A program made the position numbers and the translations under genes. Shown here piece by piece: positions 19,926-29,574 of a stretch of 64,000 bases of DNA. This stretch comes from Tritrichomonas musculus (taxonomy: Eukaryota; Parabasalia; Tritrichomonadida; Tritrichomonadidae): positions 248,001 to 312,000 of the forward strand of contig JAPFFF010000029.1 of NCBI GenBank assembly GCA_039105265.1, read 5' to 3'. A model generated the notes under the pieces. That model did not search any database and was not told the DNA's origin. It saw only the letters and a list, made by a program, of their open reading frames with translations. The first letter of the stretch is position 1; the number at the start of each line of letters is the position of its first letter.

Positions 19926-22900
19926 ATGGATGATTCAATTGACGAAATAGAACTTCCAAACTTCGGTTTTATTAATACAAATAAGCTTAAAAATCTTGAT
20001 TACTTTATAATTCAAGATGATTTTGATTCTTTTTCAGAATTCTCTAAATATTATAGCCAAAATTCACAACAAAGTAGGTGTTCAGCATCATGGAATAAAC
20101 TTTCTATATCATGTTTATGCGTTGATTGCCAAAAAGGAGGTAATAGTTGTAATTGTGTCAAATGTTTTCTTGAAGGCCCACACAAGCACCATAATTGCCA
20201 TATCCATCTCTCATCATCAGGCAACTGTGATTGTGGTGATTTTTCCAGCTGGGAACAGAGTGGGATGTGTAAATCTCATCGACCAAATAACGATTCAAAT
20301 AAAAACAATCAAAAATTTGAGTATGACGATAATGAAGATGATTATTTCATATCGAATGTAGCATCTATACCCAATTCACCATTACCTAGTGAACTCAAAA
20401 AGCGGTTACTTCTTTCATTTAATGAAGTGAAACGTGACATTGAAAAAATGATTGAAAACGAGAATTTTCAATACTTTGAAGAGTGCTGCAGATGGTACCT
20501 TAAATTCTGCCAACTTGGCGATGAAATCAGTGACCTTGTTGAAAGAGCAGTCAATGATATTGACCTCATAAAGAATGTTCTTTTAAATGCACACAATTTG
20601 AATAAACAAAAAGTGTCATCTTTTTTCTTATTGGCTGGATCATTGACCAATCATTGCACTTTTTCTGACAATTTTCTGAGTGCTGCTGTCCAAGTCATTC
20701 CAGGTTTGTTGGACAGAATGAGAGAGAGTTCGAATGTTCCATTTCGAATCTATAATGATCTTCCAACGGTTGGTATGTCAACCGTTTTTCAGTTCACATA
20801 TCAGTACATTTGTAACTATCCTGTGGAGTCTTTAACCAAGCAAAACAAGTTTGATTGGATCCAGTTTTTGTTAGATATCAACGATAGATTTATTGATTTT
20901 ATTATTTCTGAGTTTTCTTCGAAGGTTTTTTACAATTATAATTATGCATTCCGAATTCTTCAATCATTCAAATTCATTCTAAGGGTAATATTTCGAATTG
21001 AGAGTGAAAAACCGAAAATGAAGCGGTTTTTCATTCAAATTTCCAAAAGCATTGAAAAAATTGAAGGTTTTTCACATTCAAATTTGAATGAGTTGGTTCA
21101 AAATTATGACATTTGGGATTACATGTATTTTTTGGTCAAGCTTCCTCACAAAATGTTGAAGAAAATGCCATATTTTGTGCCTGAAGTTGTTGACATTTTC
21201 GTCTGGCATCTTTTGAATGACCAGTATAAAGATAACCGTGACCGATTGAATGGTTATTCAATGGCAACAATGTTACATCAACTTTTCGTTAGCAACATGT
21301 TATTGTTTAATAAAAAGAATGAAAATGAAACCGAAAAATTTGATGAAGATGATTTTTTTTGCATTTGTTATGAAGGCCAAAATCCAAAAGAAACATTTGA
21401 TTTTTACATTAATTTGAATTTGAAAAGACAACAATTAAATAATGTTGATATAAATGAGATATATTTGAAAGCAATTGAATTACCAATGAATTCAATTTCG
21501 ACTCATTTTTTGATCAATTTTGATCAGCTTCAACTTCAAGGACCTCATGTAATCATCAACAATATAACTAGATTACATGGAGGAAGAAATTATATAGCTT
21601 ATGTTTTACCTAAATTGATCAGTCTTGTCCAAATGATATTTTCATTTACAGAAAAGGATCAAAAAGACAAGATGATTAAATTCATCGCTGATTCTTTTGG
21701 CGCTTTTGATTCATCTTTCAATTTAGAAAGTCGAAAAATGAGAGATTTTTCTTTCGTTTTGTTTATGTCAACAATCATTCTTGATCGTGATTGTATTAAC
21801 GATGACATTATTTCAATTTGTCTCAAAAATTTGATGACAGCAATGAAGCTTGAAAACATCAACGTGAATGACATTCAAGAAATCGTAAGTCCATGCAAAA
21901 TAACGAATGAAAAATTCCAACAAAAATTGAAATCAATGAAAATTGAAACAGATTGGAATCTCATCATTCCTTATTCATTTAATATTTGTCATCTTTATTC
22001 AAGAATAATACCTGTAATTATAGGAAGCACTGAAGATTTACTTCTTCCATTTCCTGAATTTGTTGATTCAAAAAGTGAACTGTTATTGAATTTGAGAGAA
22101 GTTTTTGAATGCAAATTTTTGTTTGCTTCGATTTTCACTCTGATTTATGAATATAATAATGATCAAGTCATGATTCAATATGTTTTGAATTTGTTCATTA
22201 CTTTTGTGCAGAATTCAATGGAATTCAATAAAGATGATGAACAATTGATTAAGACAATAATTGAGGCGCGAACAATTGATGATTTTGTTGCCAACATTCC
22301 GACAAACAACTTCAAATTGTTTGCCAATATGAATGTCAAATTCAAAGGAAACACTGGAATCTCTCTTCTTCATTTGATTGAGAATCTTGGAGTTATCGGT
22401 GTTAGTACTTTGAGGCAAGTTGGTTTGGCCGACATAACCGTTAAGAAATCAAAGAAAAAACTTGAAAAAATGAAACAAAAAATTGTCAAAAATTTTCAAA
22501 AGAAAAATGAAAAATTTTCTTCTTTAATTAATCATCAATCACATGATTGTTGCTCAATTTGTCATCAATCTATTTGTCCAAAAGGTGACAATGAAAATGA
22601 CAATGGCGAGAATTCAATTTTGTTCATTCCGATTTTCTTTTTTGATTCTGTTTCAACTGATTTTTACGATGATTTTGCGCGTGGAAAAATTGACCCTAAT
22701 AAAGATGACATGTTATATGAAAAAAGAGAATATATCAGGAAGCTTGTTAAGCATAACTACGTTCATAAAGAGTGCTTTGAAATGAGAGAGAATTACAATG
22801 GTGACTTTTTCTTAATGCCGAAAATTGACCAGTTTCCATTGAATTTTGGAAAATTGAATGATTACAGTTCGTTAGAATATCAAATCATCACAAAAATAAC

Positions 22901-23843
22901 CAACTTTTTGTATGATTCACATCTATGTCAGAAAGCTCCACAAATTTTATCACAAATGATTTTATCACTTGATTACAGGAGTCGATTAAATCTTGAAATT
23001 CTTGAAGATTCGTCTGTCATTAGTTTGTATTCGAATTTGTTTAGAAATTGCATTTTTTCTTATAGTTTTTCGGTTTCTTTTTCTGATTCATTGAATGAAA
23101 TTGAGGATGTCATTTTTGATTGTCTTGAGATGGTAGCTTTGAATGAGCAGAGTGAAAATGAAGAATATTTAAAAATCATCCAAATTAGAGAAAAAGAAAA
23201 AATTGGAAAAATAAGTTTGATTCAATTTTTGTTTTCAAAAATTGTTCAAAGTCATCAAAGCAAGTCGAAGCATCCAGATGAATATTTGAGACGATGTTAT
23301 TTAATTGAAAAATTTTATCTTTGTGATAAAACTGACGTAAATGACGGTTTTATTGATTGGGACTTTTATTTGAGCTATCGTTACTTGTACAGTCATTTTT
23401 ATCATCAAAAACTTGAGGAAAAATTTGAATTTAATGAGTTGCCCGTTTATCGTGGTTTAGAGAATCTTCCTGATTATTTTTTGGAATTGTTTTATCCTCC
23501 TTTTAATGCGCCTTCTATTTCAATTGAGAATAAATATTGTATTTGCCTCTTTTCTGGCGCTGTGATTAAAGATACTTTTTCTTCAACGACAAGTTTCGGA
23601 TTGCCTTTCACCGTCGTCTTGAATTTGTATGGAAGATCAATCTCTTCCATCTCTATCGTCGTAAATGAGAGATACAGCACTTCCTCTTCGCTTGGAAATT
23701 GGTCAATTTACGTGGACAAAAATGGATACAGCGATACCGGATTAAGAAGAGGAAGTAACTTGGTCCTCTCTAAAGAAAAATATTATAAACTTATCGACGC
23801 TTTCATGAGTGGAGATATTCTCGATCCTTATTTCTTTAAATAA
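19926..23843 (+). CDS. UBR1-type N-recognin E3 ubiquitin ligase
   Basis: 1305 residues. Residues ~52-118 are a UBR box with the zinc ligands in order: C52, C63-x-C65-x2-C68, C75-x-C77-x2-C80, H86-x-H88-H89-x-C91, C101-D-C103-G-D and C115-x2-H118. This domain binds type-1 N-degrons. A long helical middle follows, then a degenerate RING-like region (C-C-S-I-C-H-Q-S-I-C near residue 875, with H-x2-C pair near 945) and a C-terminal UAIN-like cap (L-F-S-G-A, then G-L-R-R-G-x-x-L-x-L-S-K-E-K near 1280), all as in UBR1/UBR2. It ubiquitinates proteins with destabilising N-termini for the proteasome. Shorter than human UBR1 (~1750 aa); no ClpS-like domain is obvious. The stop codon is followed by AAA (TAAA context). 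Confidence 0.9.
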   Translation: MDDSIDEIELPNFGFINTNKLKNLDYFIIQDDFDSFSEFSKYYSQNSQQSRCSASWNKLSISCLCVDCQKGGNSCNCVKCFLEGPHKHHNCHIHLSSSGNCDCGDFSSWEQSGMCKSHRPNNDSNKNNQKFEYDDNEDDYFISNVASIPNSPLPSELKKRLLLSFNEVKRDIEKMIENENFQYFEECCRWYLKFCQLGDEISDLVERAVNDIDLIKNVLLNAHNLNKQKVSSFFLLAGSLTNHCTFSDNFLSAAVQVIPGLLDRMRESSNVPFRIYNDLPTVGMSTVFQFTYQYICNYPVESLTKQNKFDWIQFLLDINDRFIDFIISEFSSKVFYNYNYAFRILQSFKFILRVIFRIESEKPKMKRFFIQISKSIEKIEGFSHSNLNELVQNYDIWDYMYFLVKLPHKMLKKMPYFVPEVVDIFVWHLLNDQYKDNRDRLNGYSMATMLHQLFVSNMLLFNKKNENETEKFDEDDFFCICYEGQNPKETFDFYINLNLKRQQLNNVDINEIYLKAIELPMNSISTHFLINFDQLQLQGPHVIINNITRLHGGRNYIAYVLPKLISLVQMIFSFTEKDQKDKMIKFIADSFGAFDSSFNLESRKMRDFSFVLFMSTIILDRDCINDDIISICLKNLMTAMKLENINVNDIQEIVSPCKITNEKFQQKLKSMKIETDWNLIIPYSFNICHLYSRIIPVIIGSTEDLLLPFPEFVDSKSELLLNLREVFECKFLFASIFTLIYEYNNDQVMIQYVLNLFITFVQNSMEFNKDDEQLIKTIIEARTIDDFVANIPTNNFKLFANMNVKFKGNTGISLLHLIENLGVIGVSTLRQVGLADITVKKSKKKLEKMKQKIVKNFQKKNEKFSSLINHQSHDCCSICHQSICPKGDNENDNGENSILFIPIFFFDSVSTDFYDDFARGKIDPNKDDMLYEKREYIRKLVKHNYVHKECFEMRENYNGDFFLMPKIDQFPLNFGKLNDYSSLEYQIITKITNFLYDSHLCQKAPQILSQMILSLDYRSRLNLEILEDSSVISLYSNLFRNCIFSYSFSVSFSDSLNEIEDVIFDCLEMVALNEQSENEEYLKIIQIREKEKIGKISLIQFLFSKIVQSHQSKSKHPDEYLRRCYLIEKFYLCDKTDVNDGFIDWDFYLSYRYLYSHFYHQKLEEKFEFNELPVYRGLENLPDYFLELFYPPFNAPSISIENKYCICLFSGAVIKDTFSSTTSFGLPFTVVLNLYGRSISSISIVVNERYSTSSSLGNWSIYVDKNGYSDTGLRRGSNLVLSKEKYYKLIDAFMSGDILDPYFFK

Positions 23844-24458
23844 AAAATTTATTAAAATTTTCTTTAAATGCTTGTTTATTTTATTTTATTTTTGAAGTTT
23901 AACAACATTTTTAGTTGATTCTTGCTTTATAAATAAAAGAAAATTTAATTGCTATTTTTCATTTTATGAAATATCAAAAAATGATAAAGATAAAATAATA
24001 AAAAAACTTAAAATTGATCACTTTATATAATAAATGTGGTATTAAAATGATAATAAATAAAAAATATTTGATATAATATTGGTATTGAGTAAAAATACAT
24101 TTTTGATTCTAAATAATTACAAAAAATACAATGAAAGGTGTTTTTGATAATTTCGTTTTATGTGCTTTTAGAAATCATTTGAAAAAACAACCATGTTTTA
24201 AAGAAAATTGCTTAACGACTGCTTTTATAAAAAATTAAATTTAATCCCAAACAGATGATATGAAAAATAATTAGCTACATTTCTTTTATTTCTTTTTCGG
24301 GAATATTAACATTAAGCGATACGATATTTTTTTATTAAGAAAAATTCTGAAATCAATGACCAATTCCATTCAAATTTTGAAATAAGAAAATAATTTTCAA
24401 TAATTTAATACGCAGAGTTAAACGTGATTGTTTACTTCACAATTTTTTTAAAAAAATA
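23844..24458. other. AT-rich intergenic region
   Basis: About 610 bp of AT-rich sequence with short frames only. I see no RNA gene or repeat. The 3' end holds the initiator candidate of the next gene. Confidence 0.5.
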
Positions 24459-24468
24459 TCAATATCTA
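24459..24468 (+). promoter_or_regulatory. Inr-like TCAATATCTA before ATG 24469
   Basis: TCA ten bases before the start codon fits the parabasalid initiator pattern TCA-Y-(T/A), which places the transcript start close to the ATG. Confidence 0.4.
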
Positions 24469-25608
24469 ATGTCTAAATTCACAAAGAGGACTGTTTCACC
24501 ATTCCGTTGCGATGTTGTTGGAAGCTTTTTAAGACCACAAGAACTCAAAGATGCTCGTGCCAAGTATGCTGAAGGAAAAATTACACGAGAAGAATTAACA
24601 CAGGTTGAAGATCGTTGCATTATTGATTTAATTAAGAAAGAAGAACAAGTTGGACTTACAGCTATCACAGATGGTGAATTTCGTAGAAGTTGGTGGCATC
24701 TCGATTTTATCTGGGGATTAAACGGCCTAGAAAAAGCGCAATCTGCAGAAGGTTATACTTTTCATGACGAAATTACACGTGCAGAAACAGCAAGAGTCTG
24801 TGGAAAAATCAATGGTAATAATCATCCTTTTGTTGAGCACTTTAAATTTGTTAAATCGCATATTTCTCCAGGACATCAAGCAAAGCAAACAATTCCATCA
24901 CCAGCCCAAGCCTTTGTTGAATTGCAAAGACCAGAAAATGCAGAAGCTATCAAAAAATATTATCAATCACAAGAAGCATTAATCTCAGACTTCGTTGCTG
25001 CATACCAACAAGTCATTCGTGATTTATATGCAGCAGGTTGCCGTATCGTTCAATTTGACGATTGCACATGGGGCGCTTTAGTTGATTGGCATTCACATCC
25101 AGAAAACATTCCTGCTTATGGAATGAAAGGAGCAGCTCTTGATCAAGCCAAAGAGAATTTTGTTAACATTAATAACGCAGTTATCCAAGGACTTCCAGAA
25201 GATTTAGTTATCCAAACTCATGTTTGCCGTGGTAATTACCATTCAACATGGGCCAATTCAGGTGGTTATGATTATGTCGCAGATCCACTATTTACAAAAG
25301 AGAATGTTCGTGCTTTCTTCCTTGAATATGATAACGATCGTTCTGGTGGATTTGAACCATTAGCAAAAGTTCCAAAAGGAAAATGTGTTGTTCTTGGTTT
25401 GATCACATCAAAATCTGGCGAACTTGAAGACAAGCAAACAATCATCAACAGAATTCATGAAGCTGCAAAATATGTTCCATTAGACAACCTATGCCTTAGC
25501 CCACAATGTGGTTTTGCTTCTACGGAAGAAGGTAATATCCTTACAGAAGAGCAACAATGGAATAAATTGAAATTAATCAAAGAAATTTCTGAACAAGTAT
25601 GGGGTTAA
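24469..25608 (+). CDS. MetE-like (YxjG/YxjH family) cobalamin-independent methionine-synthase-type methyltransferase
   Basis: 379 residues from the ATG at 24469; a GTG at 24424 in the same frame is not used because the protein begins M-S-K-F-T-K-R with F-R-C-D-V-V-G-S-F-L-R-P, the usual start of this family. The C-terminal barrel motifs are present: D-G-E-F-R-R-x-W-W, I-Q-F-D-D-C-T-W, the metal-site H-V-C-R-G-N and the late S-P-Q-C-G-F with the zinc cysteine. These proteins match only the catalytic half of MetE (~750 aa) and are common in Firmicutes (B. subtilis YxjG, ~378 aa), where they methylate homocysteine or related thiols. Base and codon use is clearly less AT-rich than the neighbours, which fits lateral gain from bacteria. 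It stands alone, not in a methionine cluster. Confidence 0.9.
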   Translation: MSKFTKRTVSPFRCDVVGSFLRPQELKDARAKYAEGKITREELTQVEDRCIIDLIKKEEQVGLTAITDGEFRRSWWHLDFIWGLNGLEKAQSAEGYTFHDEITRAETARVCGKINGNNHPFVEHFKFVKSHISPGHQAKQTIPSPAQAFVELQRPENAEAIKKYYQSQEALISDFVAAYQQVIRDLYAAGCRIVQFDDCTWGALVDWHSHPENIPAYGMKGAALDQAKENFVNINNAVIQGLPEDLVIQTHVCRGNYHSTWANSGGYDYVADPLFTKENVRAFFLEYDNDRSGGFEPLAKVPKGKCVVLGLITSKSGELEDKQTIINRIHEAAKYVPLDNLCLSPQCGFASTEEGNILTEEQQWNKLKLIKEISEQVWG

Positions 25609-26199
25609 ATAAACATAGAAAGTTAAACTATTAAATTTTAAAATATTTGAAAATGTTTATTTCATAATATCTTTATTTATTATTAGAGGAATTCTTTATA
25701 GCACATGCAACTTTTTCAGAAGAAAATAATCGTCCATTTTTTCGAGCTTTATTTTACATAGAAAAGATTAAAAGTTCCTTGTATTTTTTATTGATTTCTT
25801 AATTTATGCCATTTAGAGAATATGTTAAACGCGAAATAATCGAAAATTTTCAAAAATGAGATTATTATTTGGTTAATAGTTATTCCTAAAAATGGTTGAT
25901 ATAGATAATCAAATGGCTTAATGGGCTTCCTACATTGATATAATTTAGGATTTAATGGTTAAAATCAGTATTAAATAAGAAAACAAATACTTTTAAATTA
26001 TTTAAAAGGAATAAAAAAAGCATGAATAGGGGGTCATGCTATTTGGTTTAAAAATAATTAATTTTAATTTCTCAAAAAGTTTATTTGGACCATATATACA
26101 TACAAAAAGTTATCTGTGCTTCAGTACAGTGCCAAAAAAAAGCACCCTTATTAATATAAATGATTTTTTTTTCATATAACATGGCATTTAAAAATATAA
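25609..26199. other. AT-rich intergenic region
   Basis: About 590 bp between two convergent genes. Apart from a short GTGCTTCAGTACAGTGC stretch near 26115, I see nothing of note. Confidence 0.5.
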
Positions 26200-27576
26200 T
26201 TAAGTCAATGGCTGTTTAAGTTTCCCATAAAATTCAATTAAAGGAAAGTAGAATTGATTATGATTACCATATGGGTACCAAGTGTTCCCTGTTTGCAAAA
26301 GTCTAACGTATTGATAAAAGTCGTCCAATGATTTTCTAATATTAAAAGTACCAACTATACTTGGTCCATTTAGAGAGCCATCATTTACATGACGATCAAT
26401 TTCAATCCAATTTTTACCATCATTTGAAACCTCAATAATCCAATTTTTCAAATGTCCAGTATATGCGTCAGAATTCTCGGACTCGATTGAATAGCTTGTT
26501 AACTGAATACTTCTCTCTTTGAAATCGAAACAAATATACGTGTTTTCGTCGTCTTTTGAGTCATAATAATTTTTTTTTTCGTAATCGACCAAATTTTTTG
26601 GATGGTAATGGCTTTGATCGTCATTCCATATTGAATTTGATGAAATATCAATTGTTCCATTATCGTGAATATTTCCTCCTGTTTTTTCCGTTAAATACCT
26701 CATAATTCCATGAAATTCAATTCCGTTTTGATGGCTGAATTCGATGATATTTTGAAGGTAGCGAGATTTGTTAACGTTTCCACTCTTTGAAACGAGTCTT
26801 GTACAGATTGATTTCCATATTGAAACGTTCATGTCTTCAAGATTAAACTTATTAATGAAATGAATGAGTGATTCTTGCGTAACATTTGAAAAAATAACGT
26901 ATTCGAATAAAGGTGAAAATGAGTCATTTTGTTCATATAAATCAATGACAAAATTTAATATTGAATCTTCATCTGAGATTTGTAGATTTGAATTTGTAAT
27001 GATTTGACTTATAAGGTCAATTTCAATTTCTTTCAATCTTTTTTTATCAACTGTTTCAAAGTTCGATGAAATGAATGAAATGATTTTTTGGACATTCCCA
27101 ACTTGATAAAGTGAAACCGAATCTTTTGGTATATTATGATCGATTTCAAATTCTTTCGTTATCAAAGAAAAATGCTGAGTGATAGATATGAGAAGATCAA
27201 CTGCGTTTTCATTGGTGATTTTGCCATGATATTCTGGTTGTATTTGAAAATAGCCATCAATATTTCCTAATTTTAAAAAGAATTCTGAAAAAAAATTCTG
27301 TTGTTGCTTATCAAGATTATAATTTTCAAAATTCGAAAGATTTAAAAAGTCATTAAAATAATCTTTGTTACTTTTCAATTTCGTGTTAATTGAAATTTCA
27401 TTGATGCTTTCATCTGTAAAATGAAATTTTCTTATATATGGTGATAAAATGTCAGCAATATAACGGCTTGTTAAATATTCTTTTCCATTGACAATGAATG
27501 TGAAGTCTTTTTTAAATTTAAAAAGTGGTACTTTTTTTGCGTTTTCTAGGCTGAGAGCAAAATTTATTTTCTCCAT
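26200..27576 (-). CDS. BTB-like plus F5/8 type C (discoidin-like) domain protein
   Basis: 458 residues. The N-terminus (F-T-F-I-V-N-G-K-E-Y-L-T-S-R-Y-I-A-D-I-L-S-P-Y) is a degenerate BTB fold; a helical BACK-like region follows to about residue 290. The last ~150 residues form an F5/8-C beta sandwich: G-G-N-I-H-D-N-G-T-I-D-I-S-S-N-S, C-F-D-F-K, L-T-S-Y-S-I, W-I-I-E-V-S-N-D-G-K-N-W-I-E-I-D and Y-V-R-L-L-Q-T-G-N-x-W. This pairing is known from BTBD9 and is widely expanded in trichomonads and Entamoeba. The role is probably as an adaptor (for example for cullin-3); the ligand is unknown. There is no signal peptide, so the F5/8-C domain is inside the cell. Confidence 0.8.
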   Translation of the reverse strand: MEKINFALSLENAKKVPLFKFKKDFTFIVNGKEYLTSRYIADILSPYIRKFHFTDESINEISINTKLKSNKDYFNDFLNLSNFENYNLDKQQQNFFSEFFLKLGNIDGYFQIQPEYHGKITNENAVDLLISITQHFSLITKEFEIDHNIPKDSVSLYQVGNVQKIISFISSNFETVDKKRLKEIEIDLISQIITNSNLQISDEDSILNFVIDLYEQNDSFSPLFEYVIFSNVTQESLIHFINKFNLEDMNVSIWKSICTRLVSKSGNVNKSRYLQNIIEFSHQNGIEFHGIMRYLTEKTGGNIHDNGTIDISSNSIWNDDQSHYHPKNLVDYEKKNYYDSKDDENTYICFDFKERSIQLTSYSIESENSDAYTGHLKNWIIEVSNDGKNWIEIDRHVNDGSLNGPSIVGTFNIRKSLDDFYQYVRLLQTGNTWYPYGNHNQFYFPLIEFYGKLKQPLT

Positions 27577-27949
27577 TCACTACTATCACAATTTTTTGAA
27601 TAAAAACGATCAATATTTGAATTATTTTCGCAGTAATTCTTAGAAACCGCAAGTTTACACCCGAAAATTAAAAAAAAAAAAATAATCTGCATCTATTAAA
27701 GAAAATATTCACTTTTATTAATAAATTATTGATGATTACTGGTCTTTTGACCTAAAAATGACCAGTGACAAACATATTATTCAATTCAAAGTGTCCAGTA
27801 AATTTAAAAAGGCATACGATTCCTTTTATAAAGAGCAAAAGCAGATTATTAACTAGTTAAATAACGAATAAATAAGTATGGAATACTTTGGATTAGCAAT
27901 TGCTGGCATTTTTTAGAACATTTGAATTCTGGCGTGATGCACTTATTTA
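27577..27949. other. Intergenic region
   Basis: About 370 bp between the BTB gene and the 3' end of the CCR4 gene. It is slightly less AT-rich near 27750-27900, but without a gene. Confidence 0.4.
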
Positions 27950-29341
27950 TTAATGCTTTTTTAATTGAAAAACAATTTTTTTGTCTTTGTTTGGTTTTAC
28001 TATAGTAACATTGAGATCAGGATTTTTCGGTGTTTCAGTTTTCTCTTGTGCAACAGGTGAAGGTGGAACATATCTAGGAGGAGGATAAAATCGTCTACTT
28101 TTGAATTCAAAAATTGTCGCAATTGATGAATGATCGGATGGATAATATTGCCCTGGCAGTCCTGCATAATTATTTTTTATATTCTCCGTATCAACAGGAA
28201 GGACTGATACCGGCTGAATGCCATAAATTGTTGAAAATATGAAATCAATTGCAGAGTAATTAATTATATCATATCTTGTAATTTCAGGATTGTGATTTAA
28301 AACTTGATAAGAGTTGAAAAATCTGTCAATTGTATTGTTTTGAAGGAAAATCAAAGGCTGTTGATCAAGAGTTGAGTTGAAGTCTCCAGATATAATTATA
28401 TCGTATTGAAAAATTTCTTTTGAATGAGCAAATTCAATTGCGGCCATAATTGCTAAGTAAAGCTGGCTTGTTCTGATTTCATGAGCTTCCCTTTTATAAT
28501 AAAGATGGATATTTACAACAACGATATAAATATCATGCTTGTAACTTTTTAAGAGTGTAATAACAGCGCAAGATAAATGACGAGATAATTCATTGTAATT
28601 TGAAAGTGTTGATGCAAGACGATGTGTCCTTAATTCTAATGTATGAGATCCGACTAAAACAAAAGAATTTTTGTGGATAAATGTAGCTTGGCCAGCTCCA
28701 GTATTACTTTTGGAAAAAAAAACGCCAGTAAAATTCTTTGATGTGAAAAAAGGATTTAAATCGTTTTGGAATATATTTTCATCGACTTCTTGTAAACAAA
28801 CTATATCTGGAGTTAATCTAACAATTTCATCTTTAATTAAAGGAATTCGGTATTTTGAATCTAAATATTTTTGTGGAGAAAAAGGAAAAAATGATGAGTT
28901 GACAAATTGTGGAGCAAGTATGTTGTAAGAAACTAACTTAAAATATTTTTTATTAGGTAAACTTAATAACGGATCAAAAACTCGTGGAGCTGGTTTATTC
29001 TTTTCTGACATAATTGATTTAAAAAAATCAATTGAATAAAGATCATTGTATTGACTGTTTTTAAATGGATTGTCCGAAAAATTTAATTTTGTAAGCGATT
29101 TTAAACATCCTATTTCCACAGGGATAAAAGAAAAATCATTATCTGAAATATCTAGCGATTCGAGTGATTGGATGTTAAAAAGCGATGAAGGAAGCGTCTC
29201 AAGTGAGCAATGTGATAAATTCAAAGATTTTAAATTTGTAAAGCGGGAAAAAACATCATCAGGAAGTTGATATACTCCTTTATCATTTAAACTTAATTCT
29301 TCAACGTCTTGTTGTTGTTGTAAAAAATAATTATCATTCAT
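27950..29341 (-). CDS. CCR4: CCR4-type deadenylase (LRR plus EEP nuclease)
   Basis: 463 residues. Residues ~10-105 hold about four leucine-rich repeats (L-K-S-L-N-L-S-H-C, L-E-S-L-D-I-S-D-N), which in CCR4 bind CAF1/POP2. The exonuclease-endonuclease-phosphatase domain follows: S-Y-N-I-L-A-P-Q near 138, the catalytic Glu in C-L-Q-E-V-D, G-D-F-N-S with the Asp and Asn of the active site, and P-S-D-H-S-S-I near the end with the catalytic Asp-His. CCR4 removes poly(A) tails as part of CCR4-NOT in the cytoplasm. Order and length match plant and fungal CCR4 without the N-terminal Gln-rich extension. The start ATG is near TCACAAAATCATG. Confidence 0.92.
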   Translation of the reverse strand: MNDNYFLQQQQDVEELSLNDKGVYQLPDDVFSRFTNLKSLNLSHCSLETLPSSLFNIQSLESLDISDNDFSFIPVEIGCLKSLTKLNFSDNPFKNSQYNDLYSIDFFKSIMSEKNKPAPRVFDPLLSLPNKKYFKLVSYNILAPQFVNSSFFPFSPQKYLDSKYRIPLIKDEIVRLTPDIVCLQEVDENIFQNDLNPFFTSKNFTGVFFSKSNTGAGQATFIHKNSFVLVGSHTLELRTHRLASTLSNYNELSRHLSCAVITLLKSYKHDIYIVVVNIHLYYKREAHEIRTSQLYLAIMAAIEFAHSKEIFQYDIIISGDFNSTLDQQPLIFLQNNTIDRFFNSYQVLNHNPEITRYDIINYSAIDFIFSTIYGIQPVSVLPVDTENIKNNYAGLPGQYYPSDHSSIATIFEFKSRRFYPPPRYVPPSPVAQEKTETPKNPDLNVTIVKPNKDKKIVFQLKKH

Positions 29342-29574
29342 GATTTTGTGACAAGTAAAATTTTTAATTCAGCGGTTAACTAATTTTGATAAAATAAAAT
29401 AAAATTTCTAAATTTCTAGAGGTTTTATAAATCCTCATTTTATTAAACTAGTATAATAAGAATGAAATTAATAACAAAAGAAGAATGGAAAACATTTTGA
29501 AATTGAACCAAAATGTAATCAGATATGTAAGCCAATGGCAAATGATGATCAAATCAAATTATTGTTAATATCAA

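Noticed and set aside
24424-24468. GTG start giving a 15-residue extension of the MetE-like protein
   Set aside because: The extension is AT-rich noise, the family starts at M-S-K-F-type residues, and an Inr-like TCA lies between.
26100-26150. Hairpin or small RNA near GTGCTTCAGTACAGTGC
   Set aside because: Stem too short and no promoter or terminator context.
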